Below are positions 1 to 10,246 of a stretch of 64,000 bases of DNA, one piece after another. The position numbers and the translations under genes are program-made. The notes beneath the pieces are model-generated. The model saw nothing but the letters and a program-made list of their open reading frames with translations. It did not search any database and was not told where the DNA came from. Every line of letters starts with the position of its first letter. The first letter of the stretch is position 1. Location: positions 732,673-796,672 of the forward strand of contig OZ025661.1 in the NCBI GenBank assembly GCA_964019335.1. The letters are read 5' to 3'. This DNA comes from Diplonema japonicum. Lineage: Eukaryota; Euglenozoa; Diplonemea; Diplonemida; Diplonemidae.

Positions 1-1
1 T

Positions 2-979
2 TTGCTGGGTGTTGTAAAACACTTCAGGGAGTTGGAGCGAAACGGTGAAGAATTACCGCACAGCGGACCCGTTCCAGAATGGGGCTCGAAGGGGTATCTA
101 TGGGAAAAACCGGACCAGTTTTCCAGCCCGTCGGAGAAAATCAAACACAGTACAAAACACTTATCACAAGGAAGCGTGCGGAAATCACAGTCTGTTGTAA
201 ACTACTCGAGCTCGTTCCACACCAAACCGGGTTTTTTGAGGCTCGGTCCGCCCAGGGTATGGGGAGAAGAACGAGAATTCTCCATATCCGGCGTGGGTTC
301 CTTGGGGATGGAACTTGACAAATACCTCAGAATTATCAGCGTGGCCGCCGGTTCGAGAGCAGCGAGGTCGGGTGTTCCCAAAGGCGGTTTTTTAGTTTCC
401 GTTGATCGCGAGTATCATGACAGCTATTCTGGTGTAATGGAGAAGGTACGGAGTATTTCACGAAGTTGTACTCCGTGCATACTCACAGTGGAGATGCCCT
501 ATGTGTTGGTGCCACCGCCGGAAACTGCTGAATACCGTGTTGCGCCTGGAAAGCTTGGTATAGAATTAGACGGGCACTTGAAAATTTTGAATGTTGAGAA
601 GGATTCTGAGGCGGAGAAGTCGGCCGTGCCTGTGGGAGGGCTTCTTCGTGGTGTTGATGATATTGACACCCGCCCCTTGGAGCTGCAGGATGTTCTGTCC
701 ATCTTCGAAAAATTGGAGGGCAGGGAGTGTGTTTTGCTGATCGGAAACCCTGTCGAAAACAGTTGCAATTTTACGCCTGGGGATCTCGGGATGCGCCTTT
801 CTGACTGGCTTCAGGTCATCGAGGTGAAGAGGCAGAGCGCGGCAGAGAAGGCTGGGGTATGTGTCGACGATGTAGTGAGAAGGGTGAACGGGGAGCTTGT
901 CCTGAGCAGGCAGGAGGCCGAGGAGAGGATTAGAACTCTGAACAACGGGAAGAGACCATTCTTCATTACTGTCGTGTGA
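2..979 (+). CDS. PDZ-repeat scaffold protein, 5' end outside window
   Basis: The frame is open from the window edge, so the N-terminus is missing; about 325 residues remain, ending at a TGA. Three successive PDZ-like units of about 80 residues are visible, each with a Gly-Leu-Gly/Glu carboxylate-loop-like start (LGMELD, LGIELD, LGMRLS) and a later Val-rich strand. The first 60 residues (VVKHFRELERNGEEL ... GSVR) align with residues about 120-180 of the protein at 5996-7498, so the two are paralogues and the missing part probably holds the same TH1/PH-like domain. PDZ units bind C-terminal peptides, so a scaffold role at membrane or cytoskeleton is inferred; no catalytic residues are seen. No intron is needed. 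The partner is unknown. Confidence 0.7.
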   Translation: MLGVVKHFRELERNGEELPHSGPVPEWGSKGYLWEKPDQFSSPSEKIKHSTKHLSQGSVRKSQSVVNYSSSFHTKPGFLRLGPPRVWGEEREFSISGVGSLGMELDKYLRIISVAAGSRAARSGVPKGGFLVSVDREYHDSYSGVMEKVRSISRSCTPCILTVEMPYVLVPPPETAEYRVAPGKLGIELDGHLKILNVEKDSEAEKSAVPVGGLLRGVDDIDTRPLELQDVLSIFEKLEGRECVLLIGNPVENSCNFTPGDLGMRLSDWLQVIEVKRQSAAEKAGVCVDDVVRRVNGELVLSRQEAEERIRTLNNGKRPFFITVV

Positions 980-1002
980 CACCCCCCTTTTTTTTATTTA
1001 AT

Positions 1003-1165
1003 TCTGAGCAGCTTTCTTAAAGAAATTTAGGCTAGAAGAAATAAAATTTTAGGTACTTTACTTCACGCCCGGTCATTTTCTAGCAAAATGGGCGGGAAAA
1101 CCGACGGTGGCGGGATGGAAGACACGCTTCCAACGGCAAGCAAAATGGCCCACAGGAAGGAGTAG
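1003..1165. repeat. Dispersed intergenic repeat, copy 1
   Basis: Begins ATTCTGAGCAGCT and ends with CTTCCAACGGCAAGCAAAAT followed by GGCCCACA. The same two blocks, in the same order, recur at 21583-21820. The function is unknown; no ORF is supported. Confidence 0.65.
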
Positions 1166-1317
1166 GAGAGGTTTTGCCCCTACCACTCGCTCTGGACGAG
1201 CTATAGTAGGCTCAATGGAGTGATGAACCCTGTACCCAGTACCGTGTTCATGTAAGTAAAGACTCGCAACAAGCAGGCAGCAGCGAAGCCACACTCAGCA
1301 CCCAAATTCTTTGCGAG

Positions 1318-1432
1318 AGCAGCTCATCATTAAATAAAATGTAGTATTGAATAAAAATCAGAGCATGATTTCACTTGTGGGGTCCCCTTTTTGCACTCGC
1401 CTATCTGATTTTTATTTAATAAATAGCTAAAA
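1318..1432. repeat. Hairpin-forming intergenic repeat
   Basis: AATAAAAATCAGA and TCTGATTTTTATT form inverted arms around a TTTCAC-containing core, with ATTAAATAAAA on the left and TTAATAAATAG on the right. The flanks and core resemble the longer palindromes at 8632, 55768, 56161 and 60052. It is probably a small non-autonomous mobile element of the same group. Confidence 0.5.
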
Positions 1433-1731
1433 TTACCCTATATTCACCTCTTTTTTCATCAGTGTTCTTTTTTGGGAGGGGGGGTTTTTTTTTGACCACA
1501 CCCAGGACGAAAAAAAAAATAATAATAACTGACCAAGTGGTCAATTATTATTCTACTCGTCCTTGGGTCACCTGCACTAGAATAAAATTATCAAAAATAT
1601 AAAAAAAATTAAAAAGTAATCTAAGACTTTGAAAAAAAAAAAAAGAAGAAGAAAAAGAAAGTGGGTGGTGTGCCTTTAAATGGCCCCCGATCTTCTTATC
1701 CTCCATGAGCAAGCACCCCCATGCCTTCTTA

Positions 1732-1762
<31 letters not shown>

Positions 1763-2076
1763 TCTTCATATTTTTTTTTTATTATTATTCCTAAAACAGA
1801 AAAAAAAAGAGTAAAAAGAAGAAAGAAAAAAAAAAGAAAAAAAAGAGGGGGAGAGATTACAAAATAAAAAGAAATACAATATTACACTAACTTACAAGCA
1901 TGGTCAAAAAAAAGAAAATTCTGGGAAGAGAAAAAAGAAAAAAAGCAATGCGTTAATTAGTTGTACCTGGAAGCGATTCCCTTTCTTATGATTTAGATGA
2001 CTGATTTACACCCCTGGTACTTCCTTTTTTCTTTTCTTTTCTTTTTTCTTTTGCTTTGAAACAAACAAAAACAAAA
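1433..2076. other. Low-complexity intergenic tract
   Basis: A-runs, T-runs and mixed A/G tracts with no supportable ORF. AATAATAATAACTGACCAAGTGG and the TTATTATT stretch downstream form an imperfect hairpin near 1520-1555. I see nothing else here. Confidence 0.5.
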
Positions 2077-2165
2077 ACCAAATTCCAACGAAGGCCCCGC
2101 AAACTAATGTGGTTTCACTTATGGCTACATCTGTCTGCTGGCTTGCTTTGGAACCTCTAGGTTTT
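2077..2165 (+). repeat. Dispersed repeat R2, copy 1
   Basis: An 85-90 bp segment containing GCAAACTAATGTGGT, CACTTATGGCTA and ATCTGTCTGC. It recurs at 5284-5372 with a few mismatches, on the same strand and also after an A-rich run. No ORF is evident. Confidence 0.7.
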
Positions 2166-2283
2166 CGGTTTTTTTTATTTTCTTTTTTATTTATTTATTT
2201 TTATTTTATTTCCCTCCCCTGTCATTTCCTTTGAGAGCCCCGGAACTTTATTTATTTCCTCATGTTTTCTTTAGAACTTTACA

Positions 2284-2585
2284 ATGGGGCGCAAGGCGAA
2301 GTGGCATGTCTTCCGTTCAAAGAACAACGCAGGGCTGCTTGTCCAGTGCAAGAATGAGAGCCTGTTGCCCAGCCTATAGGCAAGACAACATTTTACCAGC
2401 TAGGTATTTATCTTGCACAAAAGTTAGGCCTCAGCAATGCTGAGGTTTATGCGTCATACGCGTTTCCTCGAAGCTTTGCTACTGAGGGTTCGGCCTCAGG
2501 TGCGACGGCCTCACAGCTTGCTACTCATTTAAGGTGGCAAAGCGATGGCATGGCGAGTCGGTATCGAGCAGCCCACAAGCTCTGA
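2284..2585 (+). pseudogene. Tyrosine recombinase C-terminal fragment (Crypton-like)
   Basis: Two adjacent reading frames look coding. The first (from 2294) is a short stretch with Gln-Cys-Lys-Asn; after an internal stop and frame change a second runs 2379-2585. The second contains ASYAFPRSFATEGSASGAT and RWQSDGMASRYRA. That pattern matches the end of the tyrosine-recombinase catalytic fold: an Arg helix, a Gly/Ala-rich turn, then W-[KQ]-S ... Y with Tyr as nucleophile. Start, N-terminal half and continuity are lost, so this is a dead fragment. The 8115 ORF supplies the opposite (N-terminal) half of the same kind of protein. Crypton is favoured over DIRS only because no reverse transcriptase is nearby. 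Confidence 0.5.
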
Positions 2586-2736
2586 ACGATATGACTTTAA
2601 GCAAGGAGTGGAAGTTACTCAGCCACAAGTACAGGTTACTCAACCACAAATAGCCCAAGTACCCGAAGTTCGTGTTTACATAATTATCAACAAGAGCAAT
2701 TGATGATTGATATTTCCCGCAAAATTGTTTCTTATT

Positions 2737-3010
2737 CTCTTCAGCCTTCACAAATCTCCAGGTAATTCAGCTATTCGGGAAAAGTACTCTCCAACCTGCT
2801 GCGACACTAGTAGGAGCCATTGAAGGGTGCCTCTCGCCTGAAGAGGACAGCACCTGGAGGAGTCGCAAGATATCTGAAACTGAGAGATACCTAGTACTGA
2901 CCATACTGATTATACCCCTTCCCTTTTTAGGGCGGCTTCCGTCTCAGGGAGCTTGTATGTTGATTTGAATTTTATTTGCCTTCAGCCTTACAAATCTCCA
3001 GGTAGAAATG
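2737..3010 (+). repeat. Direct repeat pair about 240 bp apart
   Basis: The motif CTTCAGCCTT(C)ACAAATCTCCAGGTA occurs near 2740-2764 and again near 2980-3005. The interval has no convincing ORF. It may be target duplication or internal repeats of a decayed element. Confidence 0.45.
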
Positions 3011-3110
3011 TACTGCCAGTTGTCGTCGGGAAATAAAAAAAAAAAAAAAAAAAATATTGGATTGTTAAAGCAAAGTGAACTTTATTTATTCAAAAATCAA
3101 TAGTTATTAT

Positions 3111-4893
3111 CCCCTAAACGCCCGCGCGGACGTTTTTGTCCTTATTTCAAAATTTGCTTTTTCGCTAAGTACTTTTTTTTGAACACGGCCCCTGGACTTC
3201 AAAATATGGCATTGTTGCGCGGTTTATTTTGTCTTGGAACTACATTTTGCGTTAAAAGTTTTGTTTTAATTGAAACCGGCAGGGTTGGCTTAAAATGAAA
3301 TCAGATGGTCAAAATAGCAGCGAAAACGTGAGTCTCCCCCGACTGGTCAGAAAAAGAAGAAAAAGACGATGAGGCGGTCAAAGAGGGGCCGGAAACGATG
3401 TTTGGGTGGGAGAAATACTCCCAAAGGCCCGAAACATATCATTTCCGTAAAAAGGTGGGCTTAGGACACCTCTAGGTGAAGCGGCCAATGAGGAGGGTGT
3501 TTTTAATCTTTTTTTTTACACACGCGGTACTTGAGCTCATAGTTTCTTCCACGAACGGTCGTTTCGGTTCAAAAAAACAGCGGAATCTGAATCTTTCCAT
3601 CCCAGAGTACAAAATTTGGCTTGGGTTGGTCCTGTTAATGGGTTTACGCTCGGCACCGAACATGAAGAGCTACTGGACAACAAAGTCTAATTTAACCATC
3701 CCGGCTCTTGAGAAAATGAGCAAACCGATTCGTTGACATACAGCGCTACCTCACCTTTGACAACCTGGAAAGCATTTGGAAGGCCTGAAACTGCACCTCA
3801 TGCGCAGGTTTCTTGACATCATTGTCAACCGGTGTAGGACTGTGCGGACCCCTGGCAAGTGGTTGTCTGTTGACGACAGTGTTATCCCGACAACAATAAA
3901 AGTCATGGCACCACGAAAAAGCAACTCGGTGGGCATCAAGGTAATCGCTACATGCGACTCATAAAACTGTTACCTGGCGAATTTCAACATTTTCAGCAAG
4001 AAGTCCACAACACAGGACCTAGTCATGCGTACTGTCGACTCCTAAGGGTTTGCTGTCGACCCCTGACCTGCAAGACCAGCTCCAGGGGGGACTGGAGTTC
4101 GGCATATGAAAACCCGGAAGTGGACCATGGTCGTTTTTTATTGGGTCCTGGAAAGCTGTGTTGCCAACCCCTCCATAATCTGGAAGAAGAGCAGGGAATG
4201 TGGCAAAAATTATGGCTTCCCGAGCTTCAAAGAAGAACTTGTTGGCAAGCTTCTCACCCATGCCCCAAAAACCGATAGCACACACCCCCCGACAACACCG
4301 TCACCGACCCCCAAGCGCAAACACGCTAGCAATGAGGATTCCCTCACTCAGAAATACCCAAAACGTCTCGATTTGACCCTAAATCACACCTCCGAGACCC
4401 TGATGAACGGAACGAAGGTGAGGAGGGTGCTCTATGCTGTTCCTGGGTACGGGAAGAAGGTGCAAACGTGGTGCCCCTGTTGCAAAACCCCCTTATGCAA
4501 AACGTGTTTTTTACCCTTGCATGCTACCCCAGCTGGAAAAAAAACTCACAAGTTGCTTTTTTCATCCCACAGCCCCAAAAAGTCTCCAGACTCAATCCTA
4601 GAGTTCAGGGCACCAAATAGGGCTGAATGCTGCCCTATTTACCCCAGCCATAACTCCACGGACCCCCTACGACAAGACCCCCCAAAATCGGACATAAAAA
4701 GTACACCTTCAATCCCCCTCTTACACACATAGTTAAGTGTTCTCATCTGAATCTGGCACCTGGAATTGAAAATTTTAGTACCGTTTACCCTTTCCTTGCA
4801 CCTTCCTATGGTTGCATGCTGCCCTTTTTTTGAGTATTTAAAGCAACAACGAAAATGGGGGGGTACCGTAGATAGGCTCCGGGCGTTTAGGGG
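3111..4893 (+). mobile_element. piggyBac-like DNA transposon, decayed copy 1
   Basis: The ends are a perfect 14-bp inverted repeat, CCCCTAAACGCCCG (3111-3124) and its complement (4880-4893). They are flanked by TTAT on both sides (3107-3110 and 4894-4897), one base from the canonical TTAA piggyBac target. Total length is 1783 bp, close to the 1776 bp of the second copy at 19462-21237. The subterminal segments of the two copies also match, including CTAAGTACTTTTT and CCCCTGGA. The internal transposase is broken by frameshifts, so the copy cannot be autonomous. Confidence 0.85.
3470..4732 (+). pseudogene. piggyBac-like transposase pseudogene
   Basis: Coding pieces lie in several frames. The segment 3476-3736 has YKIWLGLVLLMGL ... 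YW, as in the transposase core. The segment 3776-3964 has WLSVDDSVIP ... VGIKVIATCDS, corresponding to the catalytic Asp region and the K-x-G-I-K strand of the DDE fold. The segment 4106-4732 has a C-terminal portion ending in CPCCKTPLCKTCF ... H, the Cys-rich zinc-binding tail of piggyBac proteins. Known piggyBac enzymes cut and paste at TTAA. Frameshifts and internal stops separate the pieces, so this is a relic. Confidence 0.75.
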
Positions 4894-4921
4894 TTATTTA
4901 TTTCAATTTATTTTTTGCTTC

Positions 4922-4973
<52 letters not shown>

Positions 4974-5100
4974 TTACAAATATTTATCTTTCAAAAAATG
5001 ATTTTATAACTTTATGCAAAGCAAAAAACTTTCGCAGCTTTTTAAAAATCTTTTTTGCTCGTGTGAACAACAAAGACATATAGTCATAAAGAATTATTAT
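4974..5100 (+). repeat. Dispersed repeat R3, copy 1
   Basis: Contains ACAAATATTTATCTTTCAAA, ATGATTTTATAACT and ACTTTCGCAGCTTTTTAAAA, ending ACATATAGTCATAAAGAA. It is nearly identical to 10096-10225, and both copies follow a T-run of more than 20. A shorter piece of the end recurs near 5460-5485. This looks like a small non-autonomous retroposed or DNA element. Confidence 0.7.
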
Positions 5101-5220
5101 TTTTTTTTAAACAAGGAACACTTCTTGTGTAAGACTTTTTTTTTTTTCTTTCTTTTTAGGCGGGCCGTTGCTAACTTCGTTCCTATCATAGTGAATTTTT
5201 TTTTTCCCAAAACAAACAAA

Positions 5221-5283
<63 letters not shown>

Positions 5284-5287
<4 letters not shown>

Positions 5288-5372
5288 CAAATTCCAGCGA
5301 AGGCCCCCGCAAACTAATGTGGTTCCACTTATGGCTATATCTGTCTGCAGGCTGCTTGGAACTTTCCTAGGT
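5284..5372 (+). repeat. Dispersed repeat R2, copy 2
   Basis: Second copy of the segment at 2077-2165, directly after an A-run of about 65. The two copies differ by a handful of substitutions and short indels. Confidence 0.7.
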
Positions 5373-5995
5373 TTTTAGGTTTTTTTGTTGTTATAAAAAA
5401 TAGGCCTTGTCGGTGGCGCTCGACAAGGGCTTAGTAAAGCGAGGAGCGAAATGAACACGAGCAAAGACATCTAGTCATAAATAATATTTTTTTTTTGTTT
5501 CAATTTATTCTTTTTTTCTTTTTGGGGACCCATTCTACTACGTCTTGCTACTACAACCTAAGCCTAAGACGTAGGAAAGAAAGCTATGAAAGAAAAGAAA
5601 GAACACGGGAAGAAAGGCGCTTTAAAAAAAAAAAATCTTTTTCTTTTTTCTCTTATTACTTTTTTCACGCGAGCCGAACCATTTTTTTTTTTTTTTTTTT
5701 CCCTGGACAAGACCGGCAAGAAAAAAAAAAGAAAACACAAAAATTGAACCGCTGGCGTGCCCAGTCTGTGCGATGACAACTTCTTTCTGTTGACCTTTCA
5801 CGAGAAAGCCATCGCGTTCAATCGTCACAACACCAATCTTTCCCCCCTCCCCGCATTTTTTCCCCTCCCCCCTCCTCTGTTTCTCGCAAAAAAAAAAAAA
5901 AAAAAAAAAAAAAAACAGGTCCCCCCTTGGGGGGGTGCGTGGGGGGGTGGAGAGAGAAAGAAACCAAAAAAAAAAATAAAAATAAAAATAAAGAA

Positions 5996-7498
5996 ATGAA
6001 CGCACCCTCAAAGATATCCGTGCCGAGCCAGTTTCAAAGCAGGTTCAAGGATCTCAAGGATGTTTACGTCTGGCGGTTGGTGGACAAGGTCACGACGGAT
6101 GACACCAAGGAGGAGAAGGTTTTCGTGGTCTCTGACAAACACTTGTTTCTCTTCAACACGGAAGGGGTGATGAGCAGGCTGGCAAGGTTGTCGGACATCG
6201 AACTAGCTGCAAGGAACCACAGCGAAAACAGCGAGACGATATGCATAAAATTCTTTAAAGAACTCGCCGAACCGAGTTTAATGTTGGTCCTCAAAAGCGA
6301 CACGAGGAACCAAGGAAAGTCACAGGACCCCCTTGTCGTCATCAACTACTTCAGAAAACTCGCGAGAAACGGCGAGGAGCTCGAAGTCCGCATGCTATCA
6401 GACAACAAAAAACCCGACGAGTTCAGGCCATGGACGAAACCACCGTCGTACCACCCGCCCATCGACAAGCTGAACAAGAAACGAGAATACCTCTTCAAAG
6501 GCTCTGTAAGACCACCACAAGCCCCACGGGCACCAAACACATATCAACCGGGAGATTATGTACAACTAGCCAGACTAACAGGCGAACATGAAGAGTTCAA
6601 CGGAATGGCGGGCATTGTTTCAGAATACGACGATAAAGCCGAGAAATACAAAGTCGCCTTCCCGTACCCAGTGAACATGCAAGCAATGGACACCCGAAAT
6701 CTAGACAAACACCACTACGCCGTGGACCCGAACAGTGTTGCAAAAGAATTTCTCGTCCAACCCGGGGAACTGGGCCTTGCATTCTCAGAAGACCTGGTCA
6801 TTACCGAAGTCGAACCGGGGAAACCAGGCGCAGCCGCTGGCATCCCGCTCGGGCGGAAAATCGTCGCGATAAACCACAAGTACGTTAAAACGATCCCGGT
6901 GGTCACGGAGGCTCATCAACAAGCGAAACATCTACCTTACATTGTAACGGTGTCAGGGGAAGCGGATTTCGAAGATGAGGAGTATGGAGAAGGAGATGGA
7001 GAGGGTCATATACAACAGTTGGAAGAACAGTTGTACGCGACACGGCTGTCGTTGGAGGATGTTCATAAAAAGTTGAGAGAGACGCAGGAGGAACGGGATC
7101 GTGCGATGGAGACTGCACGTCAGACGCAGATGATGTCCCCGCCGCATGTGAGCAGGGCGCCACCGCCGCCACGGCAAAAAACGGTTGTTCGACGGCAGCA
7201 GCCGTTGGAAGAGCACCTTGGTTCGCTTTTGCTTGACCACATTTCTTCTAGGAGAAGGAGGCCTTCTTACAGTAGCAGCCCGCCGCCTTCCTCGTCGCAC
7301 CACTCGCACAGGACGCGGCTCGGTCCTTACCGCACACCCGCCGGAAGCGGGCGGACGAACCCGGTCCGGTCAACTGACCCATTGGTCTCCGCGATTATTC
7401 ATTCCACCAGGCATGGTGGTGACCCGCATTTATTCACCACCCCCAGGAGGATACGGTCGCGGGCAGGTGATTTGGACAGTTTGTCGGCCATTCTTTAG
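5996..7498 (+). CDS. TH1/PH-like and PDZ-domain scaffold protein
   Basis: The ATG at 5996 follows an A-rich leader and opens a 500-residue protein ending TAG. Residues about 25-135 (VYVWRLVDKV ... VFVVSDKHLFLFN ... ARNGEEL) have the beta-rich pattern of a myosin-I TH1 or PH-like lipid-binding domain. Residues about 180-245 (PGDYVQLARL ... FNGMAGIVSEYD) read like an SH3/KOW-type barrel. Residues about 257-325 form one PDZ-like unit with GELGLAF. A short coiled coil (about 345-385) and a Pro/Arg/Ser-rich tail follow. The N-terminal part aligns with the gene at the window start, so the two are tandem paralogues separated by transposon debris. A membrane-cytoskeleton adaptor role is inferred. The last codons (TTTAGTAAGG) could hide a donor site, so the C-terminus may be longer. 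Confidence 0.72.
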   Translation: MNAPSKISVPSQFQSRFKDLKDVYVWRLVDKVTTDDTKEEKVFVVSDKHLFLFNTEGVMSRLARLSDIELAARNHSENSETICIKFFKELAEPSLMLVLKSDTRNQGKSQDPLVVINYFRKLARNGEELEVRMLSDNKKPDEFRPWTKPPSYHPPIDKLNKKREYLFKGSVRPPQAPRAPNTYQPGDYVQLARLTGEHEEFNGMAGIVSEYDDKAEKYKVAFPYPVNMQAMDTRNLDKHHYAVDPNSVAKEFLVQPGELGLAFSEDLVITEVEPGKPGAAAGIPLGRKIVAINHKYVKTIPVVTEAHQQAKHLPYIVTVSGEADFEDEEYGEGDGEGHIQQLEEQLYATRLSLEDVHKKLRETQEERDRAMETARQTQMMSPPHVSRAPPPPRQKTVVRRQQPLEEHLGSLLLDHISSRRRRPSYSSSPPPSSSHHSHRTRLGPYRTPAGSGRTNPVRSTDPLVSAIIHSTRHGGDPHLFTTPRRIRSRAGDLDSLSAIL

Positions 7499-7989
7499 TA
7501 AGGGATGGGAGAAGGAAAAAAATATTGATTGAAATTTTGTCTTATCTCCGGCTGAAAAAAAAAAAGAAAGAAGCTTTTTTTTTTCACGATGTTCATTTTT
7601 TTCTCCCCCGTATTTTTTTTTTTGTTCTTGGAATTGCACATTTTGCACCCTAAGAAACTTTAAAAAAAAGAAGGGGGGGGGGGGGAAAGGGATGGGAAAG
7701 CTTGTCAGTCATTTCCCCTTATATCCTTTATTGTGTTCTCCCCCCTTTTTTTTGGGCGATGGGAGGAGAAAAGGGAAATACGTTTTCTTTTCTTTTTTCT
7801 CTCTCCCCCCCCCCCCCCGTTGTGTTTCAAAAGAAAGAAAAAAAGAAAAGAAAAGGAGAAAGGAAGGAAAGAATCAATCTGTCTTTCTTTCTTTTTATTT
7901 TTTTATTTACCTCCACCAAAATTTTCATGGGTGGGAGTGAAAATAAAAATTCACTTTATTTCACTCCTGACTTTATTTTCACGCTCCGG

Positions 7990-8080
7990 CTTCTAAAAGA
8001 AATTAGGCCCAGGAGTGAAAAAATTCTGATAGCGTTAAAATAAGAAATATTGTTTCACTCCTGGGCCTAATTTAAGCAAA
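7990..8080. repeat. 21-bp perfect hairpin, intergenic
   Basis: Arms AAATTAGGCCCAGGAGTGAA (8000-8020) and its complement (8053-8073) enclose a 32-bp loop. A related GGGAGTGAAAATAAA / TTTATTTTCACGCTCC pair lies just upstream at 7930-7988. The GGAGTGA core is shared with hairpins at 56650-56800. This fits a small palindromic mobile element better than a terminator. Confidence 0.6.
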
Positions 8081-8114
8081 ACCCTCCAAAAATTCCTACC
8101 AAGGTTCCTTTAGG

Positions 8115-8615
8115 ATGGGCAAGAACCCGACTGCACAGGAGGCAGACGCAGCAGAGTTCACCCCCTTCCAAGAGTCATACGAAAAGGAGTGGGCACGCTT
8201 TTGTGTGTTTCATAATTATAGGAAGGAAAAGAAGGGCCCGTCCGAAAGAAGAGGATTCTATTCTCTATTTCAGCGACATAAACAAGCAAGGCCTGCTGCC
8301 AGTTCAGTCCGGACGGTCCCTTATTCAAGGCTAAACTCGGTTGTGAAGAGGAATTACAACAAGCAGTTGCACGACCACCCCCGACTAAAGGTCCCCCTCA
8401 AGAGGTTCCAAGAAGGCAAGTCAACAAAAAAGGCGAACATCTTTGCCCAAGAGCAAATAACAGAATTCTTTAGCACCGAGGTATGGCATCGTCCGCCACG
8501 CTTATGCAGCGTTGATGTTCGCAGGAAACATGTGCACTACCGAGGCACATATCCGACACCTGTTGTAATTGGTACCACCTGTACCTCCCACCCACTCAAA
8601 TTTTGCTGTCGTTAA
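8115..8615 (+). pseudogene. Tyrosine recombinase N-terminal fragment (Crypton-like)
   Basis: The open frame of 166 codons starts at an ATG. Residues about 85-130 (SRLNSVVKRNYNKQL ... KKANIFAQEQITEFF) match the core-binding helices of tyrosine recombinases of the Crypton type: a long helix, then Lys-Lys-x-x-x-Phe and a Glu-rich cap. After codon 125 the frame stops looking like the family, but the +1 frame continues with YAALMFAGNMCTTEAHIRHLL, the usual start of the catalytic domain. The gene is therefore frameshifted and then cut off by the palindromic repeat beginning near 8589. It cannot make an active enzyme. Cryptons insert by single-step recombination; the matching C-terminal half is seen only as a separate fragment at 2284-2585. 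Confidence 0.5.
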
Positions 8616-8786
8616 ATAAAATATCGTATTTGTGAATATAAGATTGATGATTTCACTTGTGGTGGCAGTTTTGACTCGTTAAACGTTATAACACTCGCTT
8701 CGCTCGTGATATAACCGTCACTCGTCAAAACCACTGCCACCACGCGTGAAATCATAGGATCTTATATTCACTAAATAAATAGTTAT
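8589..8786. mobile_element. Palindromic MITE-like element
   Basis: The inverted arms run from GTGAATATAAGAT (8632) inward through GATTTCAC and GTGGTGGCAG, and back out to ATCTTATATTCAC (ending 8771). The core carries CTCGCTTCGCTCGTGAT. The left flank CACTCAAATTTTGCTGTCGT and right flank CTAAATAAATAGTTATT recur at 55768-55905. Arms of about 48 bp give a strong cruciform. There is no coding capacity, so it is probably non-autonomous. Confidence 0.65.
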
Positions 8787-9957
8787 TTTTTATTTCTTCT
8801 TCGTCTTTCTTTCCTTCATTTCTTGCAAAAAAAAAAAAAAAAAAAAAAAAGAAAAGAAAAATACAATTTTTTTTATTTTTAACCTGATACACACGGCGGA
8901 CGTCCAATTTTGCAATTTTGATCCTGGGTGGAGTAAAAACGGGCAACAACGTGCAACCAGAGCAAAGTATGTATAACAGGAAGAATTTAAATTCACATTA
9001 AAAGGTGTGGAAGAGAGATGGCAGTATTTGCAATTCAAAAAATTTTCAAACGACAATTTTATTGCGCTTCCGTGCGCATCAGGTTAAATACTAGCAGGTG
9101 CAAAGGGTGCCCCCCCCCAAAAAAAGTTTTATGACAGAAAAGAATTCAACCTTTGCACGAAAGTACAAATCTAGCATGGCTGCACAACTTTTATACAGAA
9201 AAGGGGAAGAAGAAGAAAAGCCTCCCCCCAATTAATCTCTTCACGGCACGAAGTACAAAATCTAGATATCCTCTTTTGCACAAAAAAGAAAAATAAATTT
9301 TTAAGAAGCGGAGGCAGCTTTTTGTACTATATCTCGAGTCAAAAGATGCAATATTGGGAGGGGGGGGAGGGATCCATTTTTTTCTAAAAGATTTATTATT
9401 TCCTCCGGATGGGGCTCGTCTCCCCTCTCGTCCCTTCTTTTTTTCTAAAAAGATAAAAGAGGGGGGTGAAGAAAAAAAAGAAAAAAAAAGATCTTTCTTG
9501 TTATTGGGAGTTTTTTTTTCTTTTCTCAAGTCCCATGTGCGTTGGGAGCGGGCGATGAAATATGGCAGGGAAAGGAGAATAATATATTCCCCCCCCTTTT
9601 TTTTTCTCCCTCCCCTCCTATTTATTTTTGGTTTTCCCCCCATGTGGAATTTTTCAGGTGCGCTTACAGTGTTCAAGCATGCCCCCCCTCCCCCTTTTTT
9701 TTCTCGTTAGGGAGGTCCATGTTTAAGGGGAAAAAAAGTAATAGAAGGTTGGGTATTGGGTTACGAGTGGTGGGGTTATTTTTTTTTTTTTTTTTTTTTT
9801 GTTTGTTGTTTCTCTTTTTTTTTCTTTTTTTTTCTCCCTATTATTCCCAATAGAAAACAACGCTGTCGAGACATGCGGAGGGGCATAAAAATAAGAAAGT
9901 AAGAAATAGTAGTACCCCCCCGCTTGTCACCCGTTGTGGTAGCTTAGTTTCAGTTTG

Positions 9958-9993
<36 letters not shown>

Positions 9994-10061
9994 AAAAGAG
10001 GTTAATTTTTTTTTGGCACAGGTCCTAGCAAAATGTCAATGGATGATGCCCGTCCCCTCCC

Positions 10062-10095
<34 letters not shown>
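8787..10095. other. Low-complexity intergenic stretch
   Basis: Long T-, A- and G/A-runs with short unique pieces. GAAGTACAAAATCTAG near 9250 and GAAAGTACAAATCTAG near 9160 form a short direct repeat. Reading frames here are Phe/Lys/Gly homopolymer artefacts. I see no gene. Confidence 0.5.
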
Positions 10096-10105
<10 letters not shown>

Positions 10106-10225
10106 TTTATCTTTCAAAAAATGATTTTATAACTATATGCAACTTGTGCCGAGCAAAAAACTTTCGCAGCTTTTTAAAAATCCTTTTGCGAACAACAAAG
10201 ACATATAGTCATAAAGAATTTTTTT
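10096..10225 (+). repeat. Dispersed repeat R3, copy 2
   Basis: Near-identical copy of 4974-5100, again preceded by a T-run and starting ACAAATATTTATC. It differs mainly by a small insertion around ATGCAACTTGTGCCGAGC. Confidence 0.7.
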
Positions 10226-10246
10226 TTTTTTCTCTTGGGTAGAGTC

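Noticed and set aside
5097..5312. Phe- and Lys-rich open frames over A/T runs (also at 8752, 9191, 11209, 31245 and others)
   Set aside because: They translate homopolymers and show no family signature.
7921..8075. Rho-independent-type terminator hairpins
   Set aside because: The organism is eukaryotic, and the arms belong to a dispersed repeat family not tied to every gene end.
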